Source of the DNA: Saprospiraceae bacterium
GTDB lineage: Bacteria > Bacteroidota > Bacteroidia > Chitinophagales > Saprospiraceae
NCBI GenBank assembly: GCA_020628855.1
Contig: JAHDEL010000025.1
Coordinates: 1-45,525, forward strand
Length of the DNA stretch: 45,525 nucleotides
Reading direction: 5' to 3'
The stretch's first letter is position 1. Every line of letters starts with the position of its first letter. The position numbers and the translations under genes were made by a program. A model generated the notes under the pieces. That model worked only from the letters and a program-made list of their open reading frames with translations. It made no database searches and was not told where the DNA came from. This document shows positions 7,132-16,725 of the stretch, one piece after another.

Positions 7132-7620
7132 ATGCCAGTAAAAATCCGATTGGCCCGAAGAGGTCGAAAAAAGCAACCGTTTTACCATATTGTCGTAGCA
7201 GATAGCAAGGCAAAAAGAGATGGTAAATTTATTGAGCAAATTGGCTCATACAATCCTATGACATCTCCAGCGACTATTGAGTTGGATCGCGACAAAGCCT
7301 ATGATTGGTTAACGAAAGGAGCACAGCCTACGTACACAGCAAGAGCAATACTTCGATTCAAAGGTGTATTGTATCGTAAGCATTTGATGAGAGGTGTGAA
7401 GAAAGGATCTTTCTCTGAAGAGCAAGCGATGAAGCTTTATGAAGAGTTCATCAATTCTAAAGATGCTAAGATTGCGAAGAGATTTGAGGAAGCTTTAGAG
7501 AAAAAGAAGCTACATTGGAAGCAGATTTCTGGAGAAATCAAAGCAGCGAAGAAGGAAGCGCCAGCAGAGATGGCTGCGGAATTTAGAGACAGCGAAGACG
7601 CTGGAGGAGAAGAAGAATAA
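7132..7620 (+). CDS. rpsP: 30S ribosomal protein S16 with acidic extension
   Basis: S16 is a primary assembly protein of the small ribosomal subunit. The N-terminal 80 residues match the family well: PVKIRLARRGRKKQPFYHIVVADSKAKRDGKFIEQIGSY is the start of the conserved core, followed by LDRDKAYDWLTKGAQPT. The protein is about twice the usual 80-90 residues. The extra C-terminal half is helical and charged and ends in an acidic EDAGGEEE tail, as is common in Bacteroidota. The rimM-trmD-rplS genes that often follow rpsP elsewhere are absent. Two hairpins follow the stop codon, so the gene is probably a separate transcription unit. Confidence 0.97.
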   Translation: MPVKIRLARRGRKKQPFYHIVVADSKAKRDGKFIEQIGSYNPMTSPATIELDRDKAYDWLTKGAQPTYTARAILRFKGVLYRKHLMRGVKKGSFSEEQAMKLYEEFINSKDAKIAKRFEEALEKKKLHWKQISGEIKAAKKEAPAEMAAEFRDSEDAGGEEE

Positions 7621-7631
7621 GATATTAATTA

Positions 7632-7657
7632 TTGTCAAGGCAGAGTTGTCTTGGCAA
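7632..7657 (+). other. First hairpin after rpsP
   Basis: TTGTCAAGGC (7632-7641) pairs with GTCTTGGCAA (7648-7657) over ten base pairs, two of them G-U, with loop AGAGTT. No T-run follows it directly. It precedes the terminator at 7675-7714 by 17 bases and may stabilise the rpsP 3' end or act in regulation. Confidence 0.55.
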
Positions 7658-7674
7658 ACTTATTGGATATAACA

Positions 7675-7714
7675 AACCTGACAGGGCCTAAAAATCTTGT
7701 CGGGTTTCTATTTT
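7675..7714 (+). terminator. Intrinsic terminator after rpsP
   Basis: AACCTGACA (7675-7683) pairs with TGTCGGGTT (7698-7706), nine base pairs with one G-U pair, and the T-rich tract TCTATTTT follows. This fits a rho-independent terminator separating rpsP from the next gene at 7752. Confidence 0.75.
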
Positions 7715-7751
7715 AATTAACGATCGCTATTTAACCTTTAACAGAGATATT

Positions 7752-9137
7752 ATGGAAGCTTTGCACCCATCATATTTGGAACACCTTACTAAGCTTAAGG
7801 ATGCTATTCAAGAATCAGAACTTCTTCAAGTCTATCTTGATGAAGAAGGAGATGAAGAATACAAACAGCTTGTAGAGACGTTCGAGCCACATATTCATCA
7901 ATTGCATGAGTCAGTAACTTATCATAATCCTCTCCAAGTGTTGAGCCTGGAAAAGGCATTGTTAGATGATGGATTTGAAGGACTTTATATTCCAAGACTG
8001 CTTGGATACACTGTACTTAGAGGTTATGTTGGCGATGATGTGAAATTTTCTAAACCGCAAGATCATTTCAAAGACATTATTCTCTTTGCTTGTAATTCTC
8101 CAAACTTCGAGCAGATTCAAAAGAGAATTGGCCAAGCAATTCAAATTGGCTTTGCCTTAAGTAGTGATATATGGATTTCAAATTTGATTAATCAAATTGA
8201 AAACAAAAAAGTTAGAACATACCTTCAGAGCCAAAAGCTGTATAGATATCAAGATCAGAAGCAAAGACTTAGTGGACTAATTAAGTATAGAAAGCAATTC
8301 CAGTCATTAAGATTTATGACTGCCTCTTTTCCAGAAACCTTACAGGAGTTAAAAAGCGATTTCGAAGTACTGAGACATTTCTTGAAACTGCGTTATGAAC
8401 AAGGATTTGAGAATGAAACGCTCACTCCTCATCTCAATGCATTCATCAGTAATTCAGCATTTTATGAGTCGAAAGAATTCCTCGAGTTACTCATCAGAAT
8501 TGGTTTGTATTACCAATTAGATGATGCAGGTTCTGCTAAGTTTACAGAAGTGATAGATGCACTGAGAGGCCAGCATCCCAATTTTGAAACAGTCTATCTC
8601 GACCTTTTACTTGAGCATTGGAATGATGTCAAAGTTATTCCACTGGAAAGTGAAAAGAGGCTTGCGGCACTTGTTAGCAGATCGAATGCTGATAGAGTAT
8701 CAAAGTATTACGATACACTAGACAAAGTGTATGGCAAAGGTTACGTCCATGATGAAGCTATTGAAGCTGTTGGCGAATACTACTACTCTAATGAAGGCCG
8801 CTCGGATGAGAATAGCAATATTAGAGCTGCTATCTTATCACAGATAGCTACTTTCTTAAATAATTTGGATGAAGAGACTTATGCAGATTATTTTGAAATA
8901 CAAAAGACAATTACTAGGTACATAGACATCTTCAGTAATCAGCAATTCAACCAAGATGTCAAAGCATTAAGTCTAAAGTATATTAAGCGATTGCTTAAAG
9001 TCTATATTGATAAGAGAGGAAAAGACTATCAGGACATCAAAAAATTCGTCAAAACTACTTTCCTTGACCTAGGGTTTATGACAGAAAAGCAATTGGTTGA
9101 ACTCTTTAAGACCAAGCGTAAGAAGAAGGAAGAATAG
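7752..9137 (+). CDS. Conserved-looking helical protein of unknown function
   Basis: I do not recognise this 461-residue protein. It has no signal peptide and no membrane segment, so it is probably cytosolic. The sequence is rich in Leu, Lys, Glu, Tyr and Gln, almost entirely predicted alpha-helical, and reads like a helical-repeat scaffold. Segments such as GYTVLRGYVGDD, SKEFLELLIRIGLYYQ and KKFVKTTFLDLGFMTEKQLVELFKTKRKKKEE recur with regular hydrophobic spacing. The tail is strongly basic. The next gene, an EI24-type membrane protein, starts nine bases downstream, so the two are probably co-transcribed. No catalytic motif can be named. Confidence 0.75.
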   Translation: MEALHPSYLEHLTKLKDAIQESELLQVYLDEEGDEEYKQLVETFEPHIHQLHESVTYHNPLQVLSLEKALLDDGFEGLYIPRLLGYTVLRGYVGDDVKFSKPQDHFKDIILFACNSPNFEQIQKRIGQAIQIGFALSSDIWISNLINQIENKKVRTYLQSQKLYRYQDQKQRLSGLIKYRKQFQSLRFMTASFPETLQELKSDFEVLRHFLKLRYEQGFENETLTPHLNAFISNSAFYESKEFLELLIRIGLYYQLDDAGSAKFTEVIDALRGQHPNFETVYLDLLLEHWNDVKVIPLESEKRLAALVSRSNADRVSKYYDTLDKVYGKGYVHDEAIEAVGEYYYSNEGRSDENSNIRAAILSQIATFLNNLDEETYADYFEIQKTITRYIDIFSNQQFNQDVKALSLKYIKRLLKVYIDKRGKDYQDIKKFVKTTFLDLGFMTEKQLVELFKTKRKKKEE

Positions 9138-9146
9138 AACAAGAGT

Positions 9147-9881
9147 ATGTTCTCTGATCTCATTTCGACTATTTCTGCTTATGTAAGATCTTTGGGTTTG
9201 ATCTTGCTACCAACTAATCTGAAGTACTTGATGTTGTCCGGTATCATAAGCCTGATATTTTATGGCGTTGCACTCACAGGTATTTGGTATGGTGGAGATT
9301 ATGTGACTGATTTCTTAACAAATAAGATATCAAATAGTACTGTTAGAGCGATTGTTGATACACTGTCCAATATTTTGTCTTTTGTAGGTCTTTCACTCAT
9401 ATTATTAGTGCTTTATAAACATATTATTCTTGTTTTGACAGGACCATTTATGGGACTGCTGTCAGCTAATATTGAAAAAAGAGAAGTAGGAAGCTCCAAT
9501 CTCAAAGAAGATAAATTTGGACTTGGATATTCATTTTATCGGGGAATGAGGATTGCAGTTAGAAATATTATTAGAGAGCTCTTCTTTTCATTGATTCTCT
9601 TAGTACTGGGAGTGATTGTTCCACCTCTTGCAATAGTAACTACTCCATTAATTTTCTTGATTCAAGCATATTATGCAGGCTTTGCCAGCTTTGATTATTA
9701 TCTAGAAAGGCATTTAGATTATAAGAACTCCATACAGTTTGTCAGAGGTAATCGCTTACTTGCAATGAGTAATGGCAGTGTTTTTTTGGCACTATTACTT
9801 ATTCCTATTGTTGGAGCTTTTCTTGCACCAAGTCTCAGCACTTCAGCTGCTGCACTTGCTCTCAATAAGAAATTTTATTAA
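9147..9881 (+). CDS. EI24/CysZ-like integral membrane protein
   Basis: The 244-residue product resembles the EI24 superfamily, which includes the sulfate permease CysZ. Visible features are about four to six hydrophobic stretches (near 25-48, 72-105, 140-175 and 205-235), the segment LYKHIILVLTGPFMGLLSANIEK, the family-like AYYAGFASFDYYLERH (aromatic and charged) and the C-terminal LLLIPIVGAFLAP with a small-residue tail. Transport of sulfate is only a possibility, since the superfamily has other members. The gene follows the unknown 461-residue protein by nine bases. Its last 20 bases overlap the 3' end of the convergent SprB-repeat gene. Confidence 0.8.
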   Translation: MFSDLISTISAYVRSLGLILLPTNLKYLMLSGIISLIFYGVALTGIWYGGDYVTDFLTNKISNSTVRAIVDTLSNILSFVGLSLILLVLYKHIILVLTGPFMGLLSANIEKREVGSSNLKEDKFGLGYSFYRGMRIAVRNIIRELFFSLILLVLGVIVPPLAIVTTPLIFLIQAYYAGFASFDYYLERHLDYKNSIQFVRGNRLLAMSNGSVFLALLLIPIVGAFLAPSLSTSAAALALNKKFY

Positions 9882-12800
9882 TCCGAATTGCTTGATTTTT
9901 TCCCGTCTTTGATTGCAGGAGGATCACATAAATGCCATCAGTGACAGTATCGATTTCAAGAGAATCTGGTAGGTGATCACCTGATAACACTGTTTGTCCA
10001 TTGATATCCAGAACCATATAGGATATTTGCTCAGTGGATTCTACTGAAAAATAGACTGTCGTATTTACAGGATTAGGAAAACACTGAGCCAGAGCTATGG
10101 ACTCATCAGAGGTGCTATTTACTATCGGAACATTGAAGACAGTATCGATTACACAACCATTATTATCTTGAATTGTAAGGAGATAATCTCCATTGGCGAG
10201 ATCATTAATATTTCCTGTAAAGGGAGTTTTGATTTCATCAATCAAGATAGTATAGTTTGCTGTTCCTCCAGTTACGATATATTGTATTGATCCAAGGGAG
10301 GAGGTAGTTTCTGGGAAGACTTCAAATGATAGACTCAAGACTTCGGGTTCTGTAATCGCTAAAGTATCAATTCGGTGCATGCAGCCATTAGCGTCGATAA
10401 TTGTTGCACTATACTCTCCAGGACCTAAACCACTGAGGGATAGACTATCCATTGATCCATGCGACCATTGTACCTCAAGAGGCAGAGTAGCATTTTGTGT
10501 GCTAATTTCTATGGTTCCATCATTCCCACCGAAGCAATCAATATGCTCGAGTGATTCTACAGTATGAGTAATTTGGTTTGGTTCTTCTATCTCAACTTGG
10601 TTCGAAAGACCCGTGCATCCATTGGCATCTGTGATTGTTACATCGTAAATACCAGCCCCAAGTGCAATCAACGTATCTGTTGCACTATTTGTGATATGTT
10701 TGATGCCGTTACTCCAATTATAGTCGAACGGCTGACTACCGGCCTCTACGACCACTTCGATAGATGCAGTCGTGTCTCCTGCACAAACCAGTGATTGTTG
10801 TAGGGTTGCTTCTGAATTGAGAACTAAACCTTCAGTGTCGAGAAGAATATTGCGCAACGTTGCTTTGCAACCTAGATCATCAACCGCGGTCACACTATAT
10901 GCTCCAGCTTTAACATCACTCAAGTGTTGAGTGAACGATAGAGGATTTGTATTCCATTGATATGATAGATTTCCTGACCCACCAGAGGTTTCAATTGTAA
11001 TATTCCCATCTTCACTATCAATGCAGGTGGTAGGGTCTAGAGCTAGTAGTTCGATTGTTATTCGAGGAGGATTAATGATTTCTATAGGGTCGCTTACAAT
11101 TTGACATCCTCTGCTATCTGTAATTGATAAATTGTACAGACCACCAGGAAGATTTATAATATCATCTTCTAATGCAGCATTGGACCATTTGTAGGCATAA
11201 GGTGGGGTGCCACCATCGACACTAATGAATATAGCTCCTTCAGTATCATTATGACAAGTATTTTGAAAGATGTCGTCAACGACAATATGCATAGAGTCTG
11301 GCTCCGAGACGTGTATATCTTCAATAATTTGGAAGCATCCACTATTCTGATCACTAATAGTTACAGCATAGGTGCCAGCATGTAATTGATTTCTTTGCTC
11401 ACCTTCTGTCCCATCAGACCAACTATATCGAAGCGGGCTGTTTACCAATCCTTGCATACGTATTTCACCTGTTTCTTCTCCCACACATTTAACATCAGAA
11501 ATTAACTGAACAGCTGCAAGTTGTTCTAATTCAGGTGACAACTCTAAAGGCGATATAATGGTCCTGCATCCTGCATTGTCTTCTAGTGTTGCCTGGTATA
11601 TACCAGCCGATAAATTATCAACTTTAAGTTCCTCATCTCCATTTGACCATAAGATTGAGTAACTATCTTCTTCTAATCCTACTGCCAGCTCTATTGAACC
11701 ATTATCTATTCCATGACAACTTGGGTCGTCGAGTGAAAGTACAGTATATGGTATTGAATAAGTGTGAAAGATTTCGATCTCGTCAGTAAACGAAGTGCAT
11801 CCTAGTGCATCTGTGAGAGTTGCAGAATAATATCCTGTAGTCAATCCTTCGATTCTGTTGCCACTTTCTCCATTATCCCACTCAATGAGATAGGGTGGAG
11901 TACCTCCAATTACCTCAATTTCGATTAGGCCAATTGCATCATCTAGGCAAGTATTGGAGAAAAAATCAGTGAGGACATACTCCATTGACAGTTTGCCCAC
12001 ATCATCTGTGAGCCCATTGCAGTTTTCATCTATTCCATTGCAAGGCGTTTCTATTTTGCCTGGATTAATGTCAAAATCTGCATCATCACAGTCTCCACCA
12101 ACATCACTTAAGTTAGTTTCAGATTGGCTGAAGTTACACCCATATCTTGGTTGGCTTGAATCACCATAACCATCACCATCAGCATCCACATAAGAAGTAA
12201 TGGAAGGGTGGAATGGATCTGCTCCTTCAAGAAGGGTGATTTGATCAATCGAAATGCTAGAAGCAGGATTTGCATCAAGTCGGCCTGTAAGTATTATTCT
12301 GATTGTCTGCCCAATGTAGTCTGACAAATCTAGATACTGATCATTCCACATTAGATCAGATGTACTAGAGATTGTCATTAAGGAGGTGAGTTCTTGAGTT
12401 TCTTGATTTTGAATTTTAAGTTCAATTTGAGCATCGTCACCGTAAATTGCAGTATAAAAGTGCATGCCACATGTTTCTGCATTTTGAGTGATTACAATAC
12501 AGTCTGAGGTAAGAACTCCTTCGCCATTGGACGGACAGCTTTGACCAGGACTCTGTAGGGTTAAGAAATCTGCAAATCCAAAAGCTCCATTGATAGGCAG
12601 ATTGTCTCTTACATTGTTTGAGCGTATGGAAGGAATCCAATCTAAGTCATCTTCTAAGTTGTTTTGCCAAAATGTATTTAGCCGGCAGGTATTGAGGCAG
12701 AATAAACTGCAACTATCAAGGTCATTGAATGTAGAAACATGGAGAGCAGCAGAACAGAGAGTATTGAATCTGAATGTACAACTCAAAGGAGATATCAGTT

Positions 12801-13839
12801 CTTCAGAGCATTCATTAGCTAGATAGAAATCATAAGCGGTATCTGCTGAGAGGTTAGTCAAGGTGAACGTATTAGATTGATTACATTCAATGTATTCAGC
12901 ATTTCCAAGCATAGGATCAAATCCTTCAGGCCCATAGATGAGTAATACTCGATTACATCCAATGGATGGATCCCAAGAAATTGAAGCTGAATTTTCTGTA
13001 ATGTTTGAGATTTCGGTAATTAAAGGAACTTGACAAGTCACATTCGAAAAAAACAGTTCCGCATGTTGAATAGTACCAACGTCACCTGAAGCACGATCAC
13101 AAAGCACTAATTCCCAAACCCCATTATAAGGTGGATTGAACAAGCTCATCGGATCCAAAGGCCTAAAATTGCCTATAAGATTGCTATTCCCATTTGTCAG
13201 TGGAGCACAAGCACGATCATTGAATTGTGTAGACTCTGTGCATGATTCATCTTCCGGATTGCCAAAGTGCTGTGTGAATACACCTTGATGACTCACTAAG
13301 TCTATTGATTGTCCACTAGGTGCGGTTAGGGCTAACTTGAGATCAGCAGGCCAGTCATGATCAATGATTAAGCTGAAGTATTCAAGGCTCTGCGTATCAT
13401 TAATTCCGGACACATACATCTTGAACCTGCTCTCTACTGGACAGCCATTATCTCTAATACTCAAGTTTAAATTACAGGATTGTTCATTGTCTATCATGGT
13501 TTGGAAGGTGTATGGTCCATTCCAATCACTTTCTGACTCGTTACAATTTGCCTTGATAAATAATATATAGTCTTGACCAGAAAGCAGGTTATTCAGAGTT
13601 ACTTCGTTGGTATTAGATTGATGGATAAAGAGTTCTTCCCCAAGAGATTGATCAACAGGTCTATATCTTAAGGTGTAGCTTTCTGCAGATTCTTCATTGA
13701 TATCCAACCATCTCACATGAGTAGAAAAGAGGGTAGAGTTATCGAAAAAATTAATAACTGGTGGTTCGCAAGATTGTGACGATGCAAACACTGTGTGCGT
13801 GAGCAGAATTCCTATGATATAGTGTTTGATTCGTAGCAT
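9862..13839 (-). CDS. Giant T9SS surface protein with P-domain and SprB repeats
   Basis: A 1325-residue secreted protein. In order: signal peptide (1-22, ending FASSQS), fibronectin type III-like module (about 24-115), proprotein-convertase P-domain-like module (about 130-275, with APSGQSIDLVSHQG and NGVWELVLCDRASGD), a second fibronectin-like module (275-365), a MAM-like region (375-540), and a calcium-type DADGDGYGD...GGDCDD...NGIDENCNG motif seen in MopE-like proteins (about 550-612). Eight SprB-type repeats follow (about 615-1240), each with a G-x-Y or G-x-L turn and D-x-x-GC ending. It ends in a T9SS sorting domain (CFPNPVNTTVYFSVES). SprB repeats are known from the gliding adhesin SprB, so a surface adhesin role is likely. 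The stop side overlaps the EI24 gene by 20 bases. Confidence 0.9.
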   Translation of the reverse strand: MLRIKHYIIGILLTHTVFASSQSCEPPVINFFDNSTLFSTHVRWLDINEESAESYTLRYRPVDQSLGEELFIHQSNTNEVTLNNLLSGQDYILFIKANCNESESDWNGPYTFQTMIDNEQSCNLNLSIRDNGCPVESRFKMYVSGINDTQSLEYFSLIIDHDWPADLKLALTAPSGQSIDLVSHQGVFTQHFGNPEDESCTESTQFNDRACAPLTNGNSNLIGNFRPLDPMSLFNPPYNGVWELVLCDRASGDVGTIQHAELFFSNVTCQVPLITEISNITENSASISWDPSIGCNRVLLIYGPEGFDPMLGNAEYIECNQSNTFTLTNLSADTAYDFYLANECSEELISPLSCTFRFNTLCSAALHVSTFNDLDSCSLFCLNTCRLNTFWQNNLEDDLDWIPSIRSNNVRDNLPINGAFGFADFLTLQSPGQSCPSNGEGVLTSDCIVITQNAETCGMHFYTAIYGDDAQIELKIQNQETQELTSLMTISSTSDLMWNDQYLDLSDYIGQTIRIILTGRLDANPASSISIDQITLLEGADPFHPSITSYVDADGDGYGDSSQPRYGCNFSQSETNLSDVGGDCDDADFDINPGKIETPCNGIDENCNGLTDDVGKLSMEYVLTDFFSNTCLDDAIGLIEIEVIGGTPPYLIEWDNGESGNRIEGLTTGYYSATLTDALGCTSFTDEIEIFHTYSIPYTVLSLDDPSCHGIDNGSIELAVGLEEDSYSILWSNGDEELKVDNLSAGIYQATLEDNAGCRTIISPLELSPELEQLAAVQLISDVKCVGEETGEIRMQGLVNSPLRYSWSDGTEGEQRNQLHAGTYAVTISDQNSGCFQIIEDIHVSEPDSMHIVVDDIFQNTCHNDTEGAIFISVDGGTPPYAYKWSNAALEDDIINLPGGLYNLSITDSRGCQIVSDPIEIINPPRITIELLALDPTTCIDSEDGNITIETSGGSGNLSYQWNTNPLSFTQHLSDVKAGAYSVTAVDDLGCKATLRNILLDTEGLVLNSEATLQQSLVCAGDTTASIEVVVEAGSQPFDYNWSNGIKHITNSATDTLIALGAGIYDVTITDANGCTGLSNQVEIEEPNQITHTVESLEHIDCFGGNDGTIEISTQNATLPLEVQWSHGSMDSLSLSGLGPGEYSATIIDANGCMHRIDTLAITEPEVLSLSFEVFPETTSSLGSIQYIVTGGTANYTILIDEIKTPFTGNINDLANGDYLLTIQDNNGCVIDTVFNVPIVNSTSDESIALAQCFPNPVNTTVYFSVESTEQISYMVLDINGQTVLSGDHLPDSLEIDTVTDGIYVILLQSKTGKNQAIRINKISY

Positions 13840-13853
13840 GTTGGTATTCTTAC

Positions 13854-16718
13854 CTAACCACTCTTAATAACGAAATTGATCATCCTATTAGGAACAACAA
13901 TAGTCTTTACGACTTCTCCCTCTGATAACCATTTTTGCATAGGGCTAAGTGCCTTTGCTAATTCGATTAGTGTGTCTTTGTCAGTATCTGGACTTGTTTC
14001 TAAGTCAGCTCTTTTCTTACCATTAACACAGACTGGATAGATTATGCTGTCTGATTGTAGATATTTTTCTTCAAAAATTGGGTATTCACTCAGATGTATA
14101 CTAGAGGTATTACCTAATTCCAGCCAAATGTGTTCAGTAAGAAACGGAGCGAATGGAGCGAGTAATTTCAATAAAGGTTGCAATACTTTCTTGCTACTAG
14201 TCTGACTCTTTTTTAGTTCATTTACGGCTACCATAAAAGCTGAAACGCAAGTATTAAAAGAGAATCCTTCAATATCCTTCTTCACTTTCTGAATAGCTTT
14301 ATGCAGTGTAGCTAGTTGTTCTTTAGAAGCATCCTCATCGGTTACTCTCAGTGTTTGGTTTTCATCAAAATACAGACTCCAGAATTTCTTGATGAATTTT
14401 GAAACACCTTCTATTCCATTCGTATCCCAAGGTTTGGATTGCTCTATAGGACCGAGGAACATTTCATACATCCTAAAACAGTCAGCTCCATATTGTTCAA
14501 TAATGTGGTCCGGATTAATCACATTATACTTGGACTTAGACATTTTACCTACTTCACTGTGGGTAATGAGTAGACTGTCGTCACCTGTTTTTGATGTGAA
14601 CTTTCCATTTTGAAAAATACCCTTACTGCATTCGAAAATTGCATCCTTGTATTCTGGCCTCCAATCTAGAAATTTTTTAATGCCATCAAGATTGATGTGG
14701 GAGTTTTCACTTCCATAATCAGTAACAAAGTCTATATGAATAGGTATAGGAGTGAAGTGTTCTAAGCCTTCTTGTTTTGCCAATCCTGCACAAAGGAATC
14801 TATTACTTCCATCATGTTTGTTTTTATCAAGATATATTGATTCGATTACTCCTTGAATCATCCCTTGATTGATGAGCTTTTTGAAAGGCTCTTGAGTAGG
14901 AACATATCCGAGATCATAAAGGAATTTGTGCCAGAATCTGCTATACATCAGATGACCAACAGCATGTTCGGTACCACCTATATAGAGATCTACTTCCTTC
15001 CAATAATTTACCGCTTCTTCTGAAACGAAAACGTCATCGTTGGTACTATCCATATAGCGTAAAAAATACCAACTTGAACCTGCAAAACCAGGCATGGTAT
15101 CTGTTTCTCTTTTGCCGGAGTCCGTGTTCGTCCAGCTCTCTACTCGTGCAAGAGGTGACTTACCTTCTCGTGTTGGTTTGAAATCTTCTAATTCCGGAAG
15201 CTCTAAAGGGAGTTCTGCTAGAGTTAGTGTCTGCGCTATTTGCTCTCTGTTATAGACGATAGGGAATGGTTCGCCCCAATATCTTTGTCGTGAATAATTA
15301 GCATCTCGAAGCTTATAATTTCTTTGCCTAGATCCGACACCACTATCATAAAGCCTTTGAATAGCAAGTTTAATAGCTTCTTTCACTTTCAGACCATTCA
15401 GGAAGTCAGAATTAATCATTCTGCCTACCTTATCCCCAATCTGAGCATCTGGAAATTGTGATTTATCTTGTACTTGAGTGATAGGTAGATCAAACTGTTT
15501 GGCAAATCTATTATCTCTAGCATCTTCAGCTGGAACTGCCATTATAGCTCCAGTCCCATAATCCTTAAGCACATATTCGCTTATCCAAATGGGTAAAGGA
15601 TTTCCCGTAAAGGGATGCTTTGCAAAAGCCCCAGTGAATGCTCCACTTACTGTCTTTTGCTCTGCCATACGATCTATTTCAGACTTTGCAGATGCCATAG
15701 CAACATAAGCTTCTACTTCGGCTTGTTGGCCAGGTGTTGTAATCTCCTTGACAAGATCGTGTTCTGGAGCAAGAACCATATAAGTGACACCAAATATTGT
15801 ATCAGGTCTCGTAGTGAAGACTTCGATAGCATCGTCACTATTCTCCAGTTTGAAGAACACCTGAGCACCTGATGACTTACCTATCCAATTGCGTTGAATT
15901 GTTTTTAATGATTCACTCCATTCAAGCGTATTGAGACCTTCTAATAGTCTCTCAGCATATGCAGTAATTCGAAGAGACCACTGCAGCATTGGTTTCTTTA
16001 TCACAGGATATCCACCTCGCTCAGAGACACCATCTTTGACTTCATCATTTGCTAAGACTGTCCCTAACTCCTCACACCAATTGACAAAAGACTCTTTACG
16101 GTAGGCAAGACGATACTGCATGAGTAGCTGGGCTTGCTCTACGGCTGTCATAGCCTTCCATTCTTCACTGGTAACATTAGTCTCATTCCCACCAAAAGCA
16201 GTGAGTTCCGAAGTCCCTTTCGCACCTAGATGCTTAATCAAATCGGCTATCGGTTTAGCCTTGTTTGACTTCGTGCAGTAATAATGCTCAAAGAGCTGGA
16301 TAAATATCCACTGTGTCCATTTATAGTATTTGGGATCACAAGTCTGGACTTCTCTACTCCAATCATAATCGAAGCCAATATTATCTAATTGCGATCTATA
16401 TTGTTGGATGTTTTTTGCTGTGGAGTCTGCAGGATGAACACCGGTCTGTATCGCATATTGTTCGGCAGGCAGACCAAAGGCATCATAACCCATTGGATGG
16501 AGAACATTGTAGCCACTCTGTCGCTTATATCTACTGTAAATATCTGAAGCTATATAGCCAAGAGGATGTCCAACATGAAGACCAGCACCAGATGGATATG
16601 GAAACATATCTAGCACATAGTATTTCGGCTTCGAGGTATTAACTTCAACTTTGTAGACTTCTTGGTCTTTCCAAAAAGCTTTGACTCTTGCTTCTGCATC
16701 ACGATGATTATACTGCAT
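13854..16718 (-). CDS. leuS: Leucyl-tRNA synthetase
   Basis: LeuRS charges tRNA-Leu with leucine. The 954-residue protein has the class I signatures HVGH (48-51, the HIGH motif) and KMSKS (725-729). Between them are the editing-domain blocks TTRPDTIFGVTYMVLAPEH and the GTGAIMAVPAEDARD region, and the catalytic WYFLRYMDSTN and YIGGTEHAVGHLMYSRFWHKFLYDLG blocks. Its length is slightly above the usual 860-930; extra residues lie near 640-710, before the KMSKS loop. It starts seven bases after the lipoprotein gene on the same strand and is probably in the same transcript. The SprB-repeat gene follows 14 bases downstream. Confidence 0.97.
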   Translation of the reverse strand: MQYNHRDAEARVKAFWKDQEVYKVEVNTSKPKYYVLDMFPYPSGAGLHVGHPLGYIASDIYSRYKRQSGYNVLHPMGYDAFGLPAEQYAIQTGVHPADSTAKNIQQYRSQLDNIGFDYDWSREVQTCDPKYYKWTQWIFIQLFEHYYCTKSNKAKPIADLIKHLGAKGTSELTAFGGNETNVTSEEWKAMTAVEQAQLLMQYRLAYRKESFVNWCEELGTVLANDEVKDGVSERGGYPVIKKPMLQWSLRITAYAERLLEGLNTLEWSESLKTIQRNWIGKSSGAQVFFKLENSDDAIEVFTTRPDTIFGVTYMVLAPEHDLVKEITTPGQQAEVEAYVAMASAKSEIDRMAEQKTVSGAFTGAFAKHPFTGNPLPIWISEYVLKDYGTGAIMAVPAEDARDNRFAKQFDLPITQVQDKSQFPDAQIGDKVGRMINSDFLNGLKVKEAIKLAIQRLYDSGVGSRQRNYKLRDANYSRQRYWGEPFPIVYNREQIAQTLTLAELPLELPELEDFKPTREGKSPLARVESWTNTDSGKRETDTMPGFAGSSWYFLRYMDSTNDDVFVSEEAVNYWKEVDLYIGGTEHAVGHLMYSRFWHKFLYDLGYVPTQEPFKKLINQGMIQGVIESIYLDKNKHDGSNRFLCAGLAKQEGLEHFTPIPIHIDFVTDYGSENSHINLDGIKKFLDWRPEYKDAIFECSKGIFQNGKFTSKTGDDSLLITHSEVGKMSKSKYNVINPDHIIEQYGADCFRMYEMFLGPIEQSKPWDTNGIEGVSKFIKKFWSLYFDENQTLRVTDEDASKEQLATLHKAIQKVKKDIEGFSFNTCVSAFMVAVNELKKSQTSSKKVLQPLLKLLAPFAPFLTEHIWLELGNTSSIHLSEYPIFEEKYLQSDSIIYPVCVNGKKRADLETSPDTDKDTLIELAKALSPMQKWLSEGEVVKTIVVPNRMINFVIKSG

Positions 16719-16725
16719 CTCTTTG

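Noticed and set aside
13854-16718. leuS as a composite or interrupted gene because of its 954-residue length
   Set aside because: The frame is continuous, with all motifs in order; the extra residues before the KMSKS loop look like a lineage insertion.
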